Source: UBA1672 sp046542355
GTDB lineage: Bacteria; Pseudomonadota; Alphaproteobacteria; Micavibrionales; Micavibrionaceae
Reading direction: 5' to 3'
Assembly (NCBI GenBank): GCA_046542355.1
Contig: JBKHBN010000006.1
Coordinates: forward strand, 1-64,000
Length of the DNA: 64,000 nt
The notes below the pieces were generated by a model. The model did no database searches and was not told where the DNA came from. It saw only the letters and a list, made by a program, of their open reading frames with translations. A program made the position numbers and the translations under genes. Shown piece after piece: positions 44,391 through 52,862 of the stretch. Numbering within the stretch: position 1 is the stretch's first letter; each line of letters opens with the position of its first letter.

Positions 44391-45165
44391 CCATGAACAC
44401 ATAAACCCCAAAGATACTAAAGACCGTATAAGGATCAGTGAGATTTTTGGTCCGACTGTGCAAGGAGAAGGCGCGCTCATCGGACAGCCGAGTGTTTTTG
44501 TGCGCACAGGCGGGTGTGACTATCGATGCGCTTGGTGCGACACCCTTCATGCGGTAGATAGCGAATATCGTGCCCAGTGGCTTCCTATGAGCTCAGGGGA
44601 GATCTTTGAGCGCGTGGAAGAGCTCTCGGGTGGCAAAGCAATTATGGTGTCTTTATCGGGCGGTAATCCGGCCATTCAGCCTTTAGAGCCTTTAATTGAT
44701 CTGGGACATGCGAAAGATTATCGCTTTGCTTTGGAAACACAAGGCTCTATGCCGCGTCCATGGTTTGGCAAGCTCGATGTTTTGACGCTTTCGCCCAAGC
44801 CTCCGAGCAGCGAGATGGAAACAAACTGGCGCAAGCTCGATATGTGCGTGGAGATGGCTTTAAACGGCAAGCGCCCTCCTCTTTGTGTGCTTAAAATTGT
44901 TGTGCGGGATATCAAAGATTATGCTTATGCGCGAGCGGTGTCTGATCGCTATGCGGATTTGCCAATCTATCTTCAGCCTTTAAATGAGCAACCCCAGGAA
45001 GAACGCGGGAAAACTGAAAGCGGTGATCATATTAATCGTGAGCGTGACGCAGTTTTGGAGCGCACCTTGTGGCTTGTCGAGATGGTGAAAAAAGATCGCT
45101 GGTACAAAGCCGTGGTTTTACCGCAATTACATGTCCTTTTATGGGGCGATAAAAAAGGAGTTTAA
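44383..45165 (+). CDS. queE: 7-carboxy-7-deazaguanine synthase (radical SAM)
   Basis: About 260 residues from ATG 44383, inside the end of queD. Radical SAM cluster motif in GGCDYRCAWCDTLHAV (CxxxCxxC variant typical of QueE), preceded by FGPTVQGEGALIGQPSVFVR. LSGGNPAIQP is the SAM-binding GGE-like strand. Second step of the queuosine and archaeosine precursor pathway. Followed by queF. Confidence 0.94.
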   Translation: MHDHEHINPKDTKDRIRISEIFGPTVQGEGALIGQPSVFVRTGGCDYRCAWCDTLHAVDSEYRAQWLPMSSGEIFERVEELSGGKAIMVSLSGGNPAIQPLEPLIDLGHAKDYRFALETQGSMPRPWFGKLDVLTLSPKPPSSEMETNWRKLDMCVEMALNGKRPPLCVLKIVVRDIKDYAYARAVSDRYADLPIYLQPLNEQPQEERGKTESGDHINRERDAVLERTLWLVEMVKKDRWYKAVVLPQLHVLLWGDKKGV

Positions 45166-45169
45166 TTTT

Positions 45170-45637
45170 ATGAGTAATGAATCAATTTATAAAGATCTTC
45201 AACAGCTCGGCGCTAAGACCGCCCTGCCCGCTTCACCGGATGAGGCCGTACTGGAGCGCGTTCCAAATCCAAAGAAAGATATGCCTGCTTGTGTGCGCTT
45301 TACTGCTCCCGAATTTACCTCTTTATGTCCTTTAACCGGTGCGCCGGATTTTGCGCATCTGGTAATTGATTATGTGCCCGATAACTGGCTGGTGGAAAGT
45401 AAATCGCTGAAGCTTTTTTTAGGATCATTTCGTAATCATGGTTCTTTTCATGAAGATTGTACCCTTGAAATCGCACGGCGTTTAATTGAACTTTTAGAAC
45501 CAGCGTGGCTGCGTATTGGTGGATACTGGTTCCCGCGCGGTGGTATTCCTATTGATGTATTCTATCAAACCGGAGAGCCGCCCAGCGGTATCTGGATTCC
45601 CGATCAGGGCGCTGCACCTTACAGGGGGCGCGGCTAG
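45170..45637 (+). CDS. queF: NADPH-dependent preQ0 reductase
   Basis: About 155 residues from ATG 45170, with AAAGGAG nine bases upstream. Type I QueF: catalytic Cys in FTSLCPLTGAPDFAHLVI, and the QueF motif ESKSLKLFLGSFRNHGSFHE. It reduces the nitrile preQ0 to preQ1 before insertion into tRNA. Closes the queD-queE-queF operon. Confidence 0.95.
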   Translation: MSNESIYKDLQQLGAKTALPASPDEAVLERVPNPKKDMPACVRFTAPEFTSLCPLTGAPDFAHLVIDYVPDNWLVESKSLKLFLGSFRNHGSFHEDCTLEIARRLIELLEPAWLRIGGYWFPRGGIPIDVFYQTGEPPSGIWIPDQGAAPYRGRG

Positions 45638-45674
45638 GTAGCGTACTCATGGTTCTTATACACAGGCGTAATAC

Positions 45675-46190
45675 GTGACTACATTTTTGAGCAATTTTTA
45701 TTTCGTGCAGGGGCTTGGCTTTATCGCTTTTGCCTTTGGCGTTACTGCTTTTTTGAGCCGTAGTGACCGGCGTCTCAAAAAATTACAGATTGTGTAATGT
45801 ATTGTGTTATCAACGCATCTTTATTTGCTTGGTGCGTATGTTGGTTCGGGAATGGCCGCTATCACCAGTGTTAGAAATTTCGCTTCTTTATATGCAAAAA
45901 TGAAACGGGCGGCTCCTTTTTTTATTTTGCTTTATGTGAGTGTTGGAATTTACCGCTATACATACTGGATTGATATTTTGCCGATTATGGGCGTGATTAG
46001 TGGAACGAGCGCTATATTTTATTTGAAAAAAGTGCGCATGCGTTTGTGCTTTTTGTTTTCCGGCAGTTGCTGGATTGTCCATCATTTTGTGGTTGGCAGT
46101 ATCGGCCCGCTCTTTATGGAGATTTTTATTTTCTCGGCCAATTTTTATACCATTTTATCAATGACCGGTATTATCAAGACAAAGCGCTAA
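45675..46190 (+). pseudogene. ygjV: YgjV-family membrane protein with an in-frame stop
   Basis: From GTG 45675 the frame reads TFLSNFYFVQGLGFIAFAFG and continues to FLSRSDRRLKKLQIV, then a TAA at 45795-45797, then in the same frame CIVLSTHLYLLGAY to the normal end at 46190. The two parts together match the E. coli YgjV pattern along its length (KKQLSVYSAVIGVHFFLLGTY around the break), with the stop at the position of Tyr. One base change from TAT or TAC gives this TAA. The downstream part can start at GTG 45804 and keeps about four membrane helices. Either a fresh pseudogene or two pieces made separately. Confidence 0.8.
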
Positions 46191-46219
46191 GGGGTGTTAA
46201 TACGCCCTTGATCATATCG

Positions 46220-46597
46220 TCACGTGCGTTTTCCACGTATGCGGGATAAAGCAATCAAGGCTGCCGTTGCGGCAATGCTCAGTGCGACAGAGCGCAATTG
46301 ACGGGATTTCTTTTTACCGTGACATTCGCTGGCAAAATGCTGGCAATTATATCCCAGAAGATTATAGGTTTTGCCAAGCTTGCTGCGCGCATTTTTTTCA
46401 ACCATTTCAGGGAGCAGGGCGCTTGGAAAGCCTTTGCTGATTACCTTGCGGCCACCGCTGAAGGTTTCAATATCCTCTTCAATGACGATTCCGGTGCGCT
46501 TGGATGCGGCAATAACTGTGCCTTTGGCGGTATAGATGCCATCATGCTCTATGCCCAGATGCCATTTAATGCTAAGAATTTCGCCTTGTTTGAACAT
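46220..46597 (-). CDS. LRAT/NlpC-like acyltransferase or peptidase with C-terminal helix
   Basis: A 125-residue protein with the circularly permuted papain fold of the LRAT family: His in SIKWHLGIEHDGIYTAKG, catalytic Cys in LLGYNCQHFASECHG (NCEHF-like). A hydrophobic helix near the C-terminus (about 103-118) suggests membrane anchoring. Bacterial members are of unknown substrate; lipid acyl transfer or hydrolysis is known in eukaryotic relatives. It lies between two fragments that resemble the end of the local MITE, so it may be recent accessory DNA. Confidence 0.75.
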   Translation of the reverse strand: MFKQGEILSIKWHLGIEHDGIYTAKGTVIAASKRTGIVIEEDIETFSGGRKVISKGFPSALLPEMVEKNARSKLGKTYNLLGYNCQHFASECHGKKKSRQLRSVALSIAATAALIALSRIRGKRT

Positions 46598-46617
46598 TTT
46601 TACTATAGCTGGTTGTT

Positions 46618-46633
46618 TTAGATAGTGTCGTCA
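46618..46633 (+). repeat. Fragment of the dispersed MITE end
   Basis: TTAGATAGTGTCGTCA matches the outer 16 bases of the 168-bp element at 57351. The match stops there. A weaker resemblance, ATCGTCACGTG, is at 46214-46224 on the other side of the LRAT-like gene. Confidence 0.6.
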
Positions 46634-46648
46634 AGGATAGCACAGCTT

Positions 46649-47755
46649 TTATTGCTCAGCGAAATTTTCGGGAAATATTTTTTGAGCCAGCACAGAGTCA
46701 CGGAAAGAAACATGTTCGATCGTTACGCTCTCAATATCATGGGTAATGTGATTGAGATGTGCTTTATTGATATCATTGGTTATAGCTGTGAAATGGCTGT
46801 TGCGGATAATCTCACCGCCCAGTCCTTGCAAATAGGCTGATTTGCCCGGCAGACATGAAAGCATTTCGATATTCATTTTTCCGGGCTGTTTATAACCGAA
46901 CGGATTGACAAATTCACTGTTTTCCAAGACCTCGTCGAGATATTCCAATGTATCATGATCGCAGGAATCTATGCGTGATGGTTCATTAAACCATTGCTTG
47001 AATGCCGCAAGCAAAGCCTGACGCATATCAAGGGATTGGGCGGGTTTGCGCTCCAGATAACTTGAAAATACCATCGCCATATCTGCGCTTTGAGATCCGG
47101 TTAAGTGATACCAGCATTCTTCATAGCCTTCTGCCTGAAGCTCCCAAGCTACCAGAATACTTAGAATATCAAGATCGGCAGCTCGCACACGTTCCATCAA
47201 GATTACATTTTTAGGCGTATAGTCTTCATCAAAGCCGCCAAAACGCTTTTCCTGCCAAACATCGCGCAGGGTTTTTGTCATGATAACAAGCAAGCGATTG
47301 AGAAAATAATCACTTCTTGCCAACGCGTCTGCGGATAAACCACTATTATCCAAAATCAAGGTGCGCTCTTCCACGTTCATACGGTAGTCACTGCCTTCAA
47401 GATCATCTAGCGCTATAAACCAGTCTTTTTCTGATGCCTCTTTGAGCATTGGGCGCGCGTTTGGAGCATGTTTCAGAATAGAACACATCCATGTGAAAAG
47501 CTCATCATCTGTGATTTTTTGTGTTTGTGATCTGTTATAAAAATAATCTACCGGCAGGGTCTGGGCGTTTAGTTCCTGAAGGGAAAAATAGTGAGCGGAA
47601 TCTTTTTCCTCCCACAAATCATCATGGTCAAAATTTTCTATGAGCGGATTATCATTGTTATAGTTATCAAAAGATAGATATGTGAAATCCTGGCCATGAT
47701 CTTCAGCACTACAATCAATCATGCGTTTTTGCGGTTTTTCAGATTCATATTCCAT
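46649..47755 (-). CDS. Unknown protein, paralogue of the upstream gene (DUF6782-like?)
   Basis: About 368 residues from ATG 47755, with AAAGG seven bases upstream; longer starts to 48061 would overlap the preceding gene by 265 bases and are unlikely. The central part (NRLLVIMTKTLRDVWQEKR, then ERVRAADLDILSILVAWELQ, then HDTLEYLDEVLENSEFVNPF) lines up with the gene at 47796-49142. This resembles a putative metallopeptidase group (I think DUF6782), but the HExxH-like site is degenerate (TKTLRDVW). No signal peptide. It is last of a minus-strand run. Confidence 0.6.
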   Translation of the reverse strand: MEYESEKPQKRMIDCSAEDHGQDFTYLSFDNYNNDNPLIENFDHDDLWEEKDSAHYFSLQELNAQTLPVDYFYNRSQTQKITDDELFTWMCSILKHAPNARPMLKEASEKDWFIALDDLEGSDYRMNVEERTLILDNSGLSADALARSDYFLNRLLVIMTKTLRDVWQEKRFGGFDEDYTPKNVILMERVRAADLDILSILVAWELQAEGYEECWYHLTGSQSADMAMVFSSYLERKPAQSLDMRQALLAAFKQWFNEPSRIDSCDHDTLEYLDEVLENSEFVNPFGYKQPGKMNIEMLSCLPGKSAYLQGLGGEIIRNSHFTAITNDINKAHLNHITHDIESVTIEHVSFRDSVLAQKIFPENFAEQ

Positions 47756-47795
47756 GAACCGGCCTTTATCCATATCTTGTATCTTATTGTTGCAA

Positions 47796-49142
47796 CTAGA
47801 ACTCGCTGCGTGACCATTGTCGCATCTCAATGACCTTTCCATTTGCGCTTTCATCATTCTTTTTGCCCTTAATGCTCTTTTTGTTGTATTCGCGTGTTGG
47901 GGCATGTTCGTATAACTGGATGATGTCCGCGCTTGAAAATAGTTGTGGGTCATTTTTAGAATCCTGACTTTCACTGTTGCATAAACCATGACGAATGTCA
48001 TGTGTGGATAAGTCAGAATCGTATTGCAATTCCTGTTCCGCTTGTTTGAAAGAGCGCTCAAACTTGATAAACCATAGGAAATTAGCGCTTGAGCGGTCTC
48101 TTACTTCCATAAATATTGGATCATCAATAATGATTTGTGCATACTTGCTTAGGTAATTTTTGCCGAATGGCATCTCGCCCAGCGCTGCAATAAGTTCTAC
48201 TGTGACATTATATGATGATTTTTCGTCACCCAGCGTATAGCTGTTTTGATCTGCAAGCATACTTTGTATTATGACTTTGTCTTTTTGACGGCAACGCTCT
48301 GAGAGAAACCAAGCTTCAAATAATGATGTGCAGGCTTCGCCGTTATTCAATGTACGAAAATCGATAAAGGCTTCACGAGCAAAGGCACGTGCCAAATCCG
48401 CCATAGGAGAGTTTTCAACCCGCTGCCAAACATCTCTTTTACCGGCAAGCTGTAATTCCCATGCAATCCTGATAACAGATGCGATTAAATCCGCGTCTTG
48501 TGCGCGATTGACCAAAATTGCATGTTCTGGCGAAAATGCGAGAGGGTTGAGTAAGACGCCCTGACGATGTTGCCAGTGGCGGCGCAATTCTCTTGCAACC
48601 AGTAGCACCTGATCTGCCAAATCCATGTATGGATAGAGTAAGATAGTCCCGCTGCGACGATCGTAAAAGGCCGTTTCAATTTGTTCGCTTATTATTATTT
48701 GAACATTATGTTTGTCTGCTACATTCAGGTAAGCAGCAGCTAAACGGCTTTCTTCCAGTAATTCCTTGATTGCGCTTATGCGCTCTTGTGGTGTTTCATT
48801 TCCATGAATTTCATATAAATCAGCCATGGTGCTGATATCGTTCATATTATCGGAAAATTCATTGAACAGTGCCATTGTTTTTTCGGCAAGATATATTCCA
48901 GCATCATCCATGCCTGTGATTTCATGTTTTAATGTCTGGATTTCTTTTGCTATTTCGGCAAGTTCTTCGATGTTTAGATAATCTTCTTCTTCGTCAATTA
49001 TTTCTTCATCAAGATAAAAAAGCGGCTGATCTCCAATGTGGGTACATATAACCGGTTGTGAGTCATCCAGTGTGTAGGCAACGCCACATACTCGATTTTC
49101 TATCATGTGCTTATTACAAAATTTTTCGAAAGTATCGCTCAT
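47796..49142 (-). CDS. Unknown protein, degenerate metallopeptidase-like (DUF6782-like?)
   Basis: About 448 residues from ATG 49142; a GTG at 49157 is an alternative. Acidic N-terminal half, then VLLVARELRRHWQHRQG (about 190), NRAQDADLIASVIRIAWELQ and AREAFIDFRTLNNGEACTSLFE. The RExxRHxxQ segment sits where HExxH would be expected, so zinc binding is doubtful. Cytoplasmic, no signal peptide. It forms a tandem pair with the next gene downstream. Role unknown; context gives no clue beyond membership of an accessory block close to the putative origin. Confidence 0.6.
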   Translation of the reverse strand: MSDTFEKFCNKHMIENRVCGVAYTLDDSQPVICTHIGDQPLFYLDEEIIDEEEDYLNIEELAEIAKEIQTLKHEITGMDDAGIYLAEKTMALFNEFSDNMNDISTMADLYEIHGNETPQERISAIKELLEESRLAAAYLNVADKHNVQIIISEQIETAFYDRRSGTILLYPYMDLADQVLLVARELRRHWQHRQGVLLNPLAFSPEHAILVNRAQDADLIASVIRIAWELQLAGKRDVWQRVENSPMADLARAFAREAFIDFRTLNNGEACTSLFEAWFLSERCRQKDKVIIQSMLADQNSYTLGDEKSSYNVTVELIAALGEMPFGKNYLSKYAQIIIDDPIFMEVRDRSSANFLWFIKFERSFKQAEQELQYDSDLSTHDIRHGLCNSESQDSKNDPQLFSSADIIQLYEHAPTREYNKKSIKGKKNDESANGKVIEMRQWSRSEF

Positions 49143-49283
49143 TGCTCTTACTGCCACTTTAATATATTGAGTGCCCCTACCACATCCATTGCGGCGTGGT
49201 ATGGGTATATTATGCGGGAGAAGTTCTTAACGAATTCCTACCAAGTGGAGAAAAAAGTGAGATTTTTTGAAATTTATTGATTT

Positions 49284-50576
49284 TTAATGCAAAAACCCGC
49301 CTGCTTGTCTCATTCGTGGTATAAATGGCTCAGGTGCTTCAGATATAGGTGAGGGTGATGGATATTTTCTTTCCATCTGGGTTTCGAATTCATTTAGTTG
49401 TTTTATCATATCTTGCGGATATAAAGTTTCTAAGAGGGCTTGCGGGTTATTTTTGTTTTCAAATATCTGATCCATCGTTTGTTGAGAAATTCTATGGAGA
49501 TGTGTAGCAAACTCAAGTCCGGGTGATTGTGTTGGCGTGGCCAGTTGTACTCCGGGTAATTTATCTTTATTAAAATATTGTTCTATTTCAGATAAATCTT
49601 TGCCTCGAACCAGCTTGTTGTAAAAGCTTTCCAAAGCTTGTATGCGGGAAAAGCGTTGTGGGTTTCTTGTATCTGTTTCAGCAATTACCGCAGAATAATA
49701 ATCCATACGTTCACTGTCTAAAAGGCCATGCTTTATAATATACATATCAGACAGATATTCATGCGCCATTGCCTGATTATCGTCTATATCATAAGTCCGG
49801 CTATCGGCTTTATATTGTTTGTTAAGGCAATACCCTATTGCATATAGTAAATCCGGTTGTTTTGTTAATGGATCAATAGAAGAGGTAAATTGCTCTGTTT
49901 CAGAAAATTGTAGTTTCTTGTCAACATAATGTAGCATTTCTTGTGTTATTACTGCCGCGCTGTAGGGGTCTGTAAGGAATAAATTTCCATCAATATAAGC
50001 GCCTTCAATTCTCTCATCTACAGGTGGAATGGTTCCCTTCAGAAATGGTGAGTCATCAATAATGATTTTAACCCCATCTTGATTAATAGCCCGTTTTAAT
50101 GTTTCGGGCACTTTAGACAGGCTCGTAAAAAACATCGCCTTTTGTGGCGGGCTGATTTTGTCTTCTGGTGATATTACGTTACCTGATCCGACAATATCAT
50201 TCATGAGATCGTAATATTCATCAAATTTTTCTACAGCCTTTCTTGCTAAGGTATCTTTGTGATCTTTCGCTGTAGTACTTAATTCTGCATATCGCCTGAC
50301 TTGATGTTCAATATCTGTGCGTGCTAATTCAGGATTTTTAAATGCTCCTGATAGAGAAACAAGAGCCGGTATTCCTATAACTGGATGAATATCATCTCCT
50401 GTTTTAAATGATATATCGGGACGGTGTGCTATTTGTAGCGCATGATTACCAGTACCGTGATATGCTATGAGTGATACTGTCAGAATATCACCTTCCCACA
50501 AGACATTATCGGCAAGGGGCCCGAGATTTTCAGCTGTGGCCGTCGTATTGAATATTGATTGAACTCCCGTAATCAC
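49284..50576 (-). CDS. Unknown protein with EMLHYVD metallopeptidase-like motif
   Basis: A 430-residue protein with no signal peptide or membrane segment. The segment SAAVITQEMLHYVDKKLQF (about residue 230) has the spacing of an HExxHxxD-type site with the first His replaced by Gln, and MAHEYLSDMYIIKHG (about 290) could supply further ligands. The C-terminal 100 residues are Pro/Gln/Glu-rich. It resembles in layout the two genes downstream and the HExxH protein at 54061, suggesting one expanded family. Function unknown. Confidence 0.55.
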   Translation of the reverse strand: MITGVQSIFNTTATAENLGPLADNVLWEGDILTVSLIAYHGTGNHALQIAHRPDISFKTGDDIHPVIGIPALVSLSGAFKNPELARTDIEHQVRRYAELSTTAKDHKDTLARKAVEKFDEYYDLMNDIVGSGNVISPEDKISPPQKAMFFTSLSKVPETLKRAINQDGVKIIIDDSPFLKGTIPPVDERIEGAYIDGNLFLTDPYSAAVITQEMLHYVDKKLQFSETEQFTSSIDPLTKQPDLLYAIGYCLNKQYKADSRTYDIDDNQAMAHEYLSDMYIIKHGLLDSERMDYYSAVIAETDTRNPQRFSRIQALESFYNKLVRGKDLSEIEQYFNKDKLPGVQLATPTQSPGLEFATHLHRISQQTMDQIFENKNNPQALLETLYPQDMIKQLNEFETQMERKYPSPSPISEAPEPFIPRMRQAGGFLH

Positions 50577-50666
50577 CGTTTTTCACCCTAATTTTTTCGT
50601 GTTTTAACACTTTAATCTTATTACGGGCTTATACTAATATGTAAACTATTATTTTGCGAGTTTTTT

Positions 50667-51287
50667 TTATTGCATAAATGTCGGATCTAAAGCCGGAATA
50701 TCCTCCATAACAATTTCCTGATCAGACATATTTATTTTCCCACTGGGTTTCACATGTACTTTTACGCTGAATAATGCGTCTTTGAGCATCATATATGCTT
50801 TTACAGTATATGACCCGTCTTGATTTTTTTCTTCAATCTGGAGAGGGCTTAATGCTTCATTAAGAGACCGTTTAATTGCTGTTGGCGGCTCTTCCTTCCA
50901 TTGAATGTGATCTGCTGTTTCACAGATAACGAACAGACCATGACGTCCTTTTACATGTTTAAAATAAAAACGAATATATTCGATAACATTATCTTCGTTG
51001 AGTTTGATCGGCGCTTTATTGTTGATTTCCTGTATTGTCTTATAGTTCCAGTCAATGAGGGTTAGCTCCATGGTTCCGTTTTTTTGAAAAGAATAACGTT
51101 GAAGCGGCGGGCTGGTTGCATAATCAGCTATGCTTAAAAATCTGTATCCTTCGTAAAATGGCAAGTCTATCGCCAGGATCGATGTTTCCAGCGGGTCAAA
51201 TATGGATCCTTCAACCTTTTTATTTAAAACGTCAATAATTGTCGCAATTTCTTCAAGTTCCAGTTTGGTATAGGCTTCGTCAAACAT
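50667..51287 (-). CDS. Unknown cytoplasmic protein
   Basis: A 206-residue soluble protein, no signal or membrane segment. Alternating strands and helices, with RFYFKHVKGRHGLFVICETADHI in the middle. I do not recognise it. It is the first gene leftwards of the putative origin and 90 bp upstream of the next minus-strand gene, so the two are probably one transcript. Confidence 0.6.
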   Translation of the reverse strand: MFDEAYTKLELEEIATIIDVLNKKVEGSIFDPLETSILAIDLPFYEGYRFLSIADYATSPPLQRYSFQKNGTMELTLIDWNYKTIQEINNKAPIKLNEDNVIEYIRFYFKHVKGRHGLFVICETADHIQWKEEPPTAIKRSLNEALSPLQIEEKNQDGSYTVKAYMMLKDALFSVKVHVKPSGKINMSDQEIVMEDIPALDPTFMQ

Positions 51288-51809
51288 AATTTATGCTCTT
51301 ACTGTTTTTATTGATTTGTGATTTTGTAAAATGATTTTGAGTGATTCTTGTGGTGGTGATTCGCAAATATGAGATATTTTTTTATTATAGTGACGATTTT
51401 ATGTCTAAAAATCAAGATCACATGGCGGGAAAAGCCTGTGTGCGAATCCAAAGCCTCCTCAGGTATAAATCTAGGGATGAAATTACCCCCTTTTTGTCCT
51501 GCTGTTTTAATATGGAGTCATTCCCGATGGAAAGATTTTGCATTGCAAAAAAATAAGAAATGACTCGACAGATGCGACTCCGGCTTATTGCCCCGAAAAT
51601 CCTTATCTGTACGTTGTGCGTAATTCTGGGGGTGGATTTGCATCCCCGTTATTCACATGCCCTATAAACAATTAATACCTTTTAAATCTAATAAATATTT
51701 TTTTTATTTCTTCCTTGCTAAGTGGTCTGGCTTGAGAATAATGAAGCTGTCTTCAGAGTTTTGGGAAGGTGTGTGTTTTTAGTTTTCAAAGAGAAAAACG
51801 GTTAGTCAG
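51288..51809. other. oriC: Candidate replication origin (oriC) upstream of hemE
   Basis: A 522-bp stretch without a convincing gene. It contains six GANTC sites in 238 bp (51343, 51358, 51444, 51515, 51562, 51576), a perfect TTATNCACA box at 51649-51657, a near match TGTGCGTAA at 51615-51623, and an AT-rich tract at 51662-51716 with TTAA-N6-TTAA. Transcription diverges from it (minus genes to the left, hemE to the right). In Caulobacter and Rickettsia oriC lies next to hemE. Two parS-like sites lie 6.4 and 9.2 kb to the right. The position and the GANTC cluster are the main arguments; only one strong DnaA box is visible. Confidence 0.5.
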
Positions 51810-52862
51810 TTGGGAAATTTTTTAAGAATGGTTAGAGGAGAAAACCCTGAGGCCGTGCCTTTTTGGTTCATGCGTCAAGCTGGGCGTTATTTACCTGAAT
51901 ACAGGGCATTGCGGGCACAGAGCAATGGTTTTCTGGATATGGCCTATACGCCATCAAAGGCTTGTGAGGTAACACTGCAGCCTTTGCGCCGGTTTGGGAT
52001 GGATGCGGCGATTATTTTTTCCGATATTCTGGTTGTACCTCATGCGCTGGGCCGGGATCTGACGTTTGTTCCAGGAGTAGGACCAAAACTTGATCCTTTG
52101 GAAACTGCGGGGGATATCGCGGCACTTCGTGAGAGGGAAATAGGGGATGTATTAAATCCGATTTATGATGCTTTATCGCTGACTCGTGAGACGATGAATG
52201 TTGAAGGATTTGGGGATAAAGATCTTATAGGCTTTTGCGGTGCACCCTGGACTTTGGCGTGTTATATGATCGAAGGGGGCGGGAGTAAGGATTTTTTCAA
52301 GGTCAGGCGGTTTGCTTATGCGCAGGAAGAGGCGTTTCAGGATTTAATTGATATTCTGGTTGAGGCCAGTATTTCCTATTTGTGTAAGAAAATAGGCGCA
52401 GGCGCACAGGCGGTGCAGATTTTTGATAGTTGGGCAGGAATTCTTGATGCGCCTTCTTTTGTAAAATGGTCGATAGAGCCGACGAGCCGGATTATTGAGC
52501 AGGTGCGCTTGTCTTATCCTGATGTTCCGATTATCGGTTTTCCGCGCGGCGCAGGGGTGAATTATGCGCGCTATGTGCGTGAAACCAGTGTTGATGTGAT
52601 TGGCACTGATTCTCTGGTTGATACAGCTTATGCGGCTAAAGAATTACAGCCTTTGGCTGCTGTGCAGGGTAATCTTGATCCCGCATGTTTATTGGCTGGG
52701 GGAGATGTTATGGTGCAAAGAGTTGAGCAAATTTTTAGTGATTTGAAAGGGCAAAATCGCCGGTTTGTATTTAATCTTGGGCATGGTATCCACAAAGATA
52801 CGCCGATTGAACATGTTGAGTTGCTTGTGAAAATGATTAGAGAGCTAGGGGCGTTGAGATGA
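51810..52862 (+). CDS. hemE: Uroporphyrinogen decarboxylase
   Basis: A 350-residue enzyme from a TTG at 51810, the only in-frame start that keeps the family N-terminus NFLRMVRGE; the ATG at 51828 would remove part of it. Signatures PFWFMRQAGRYLPEYRALRA and GFCGAPWTLACYMIEGGGSK, and NLGHGIHKDTPIEHVE at the end. Converts uroporphyrinogen III to coproporphyrinogen III. The stop overlaps the hemH start (ATGA). Confidence 0.95.
   Translation: MGNFLRMVRGENPEAVPFWFMRQAGRYLPEYRALRAQSNGFLDMAYTPSKACEVTLQPLRRFGMDAAIIFSDILVVPHALGRDLTFVPGVGPKLDPLETAGDIAALREREIGDVLNPIYDALSLTRETMNVEGFGDKDLIGFCGAPWTLACYMIEGGGSKDFFKVRRFAYAQEEAFQDLIDILVEASISYLCKKIGAGAQAVQIFDSWAGILDAPSFVKWSIEPTSRIIEQVRLSYPDVPIIGFPRGAGVNYARYVRETSVDVIGTDSLVDTAYAAKELQPLAAVQGNLDPACLLAGGDVMVQRVEQIFSDLKGQNRRFVFNLGHGIHKDTPIEHVELLVKMIRELGALR

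Noticed and set aside
46201..46633. Complete mobile element carrying the LRAT-like gene
   Set aside because: The right fragment is in the orientation of a left end and the left resemblance is only about 11 bases, so the two do not form an inverted pair.
47756..48061. Extended start of the 46649 gene overlapping the upstream gene by 265 bases
   Set aside because: The extra residues are the shadow of the upstream gene; an ATG with a ribosome site at 47755 gives a non-overlapping gene that aligns with its paralogue.
51560..51667. 35-codon frame with a hydrophobic N-terminus in the gap before hemE
   Set aside because: No ribosome site, very short, and it lies on the origin-like signals. Two other frames of 64-71 codons nearby (51341-51563) overlap each other and show no protein-like features.
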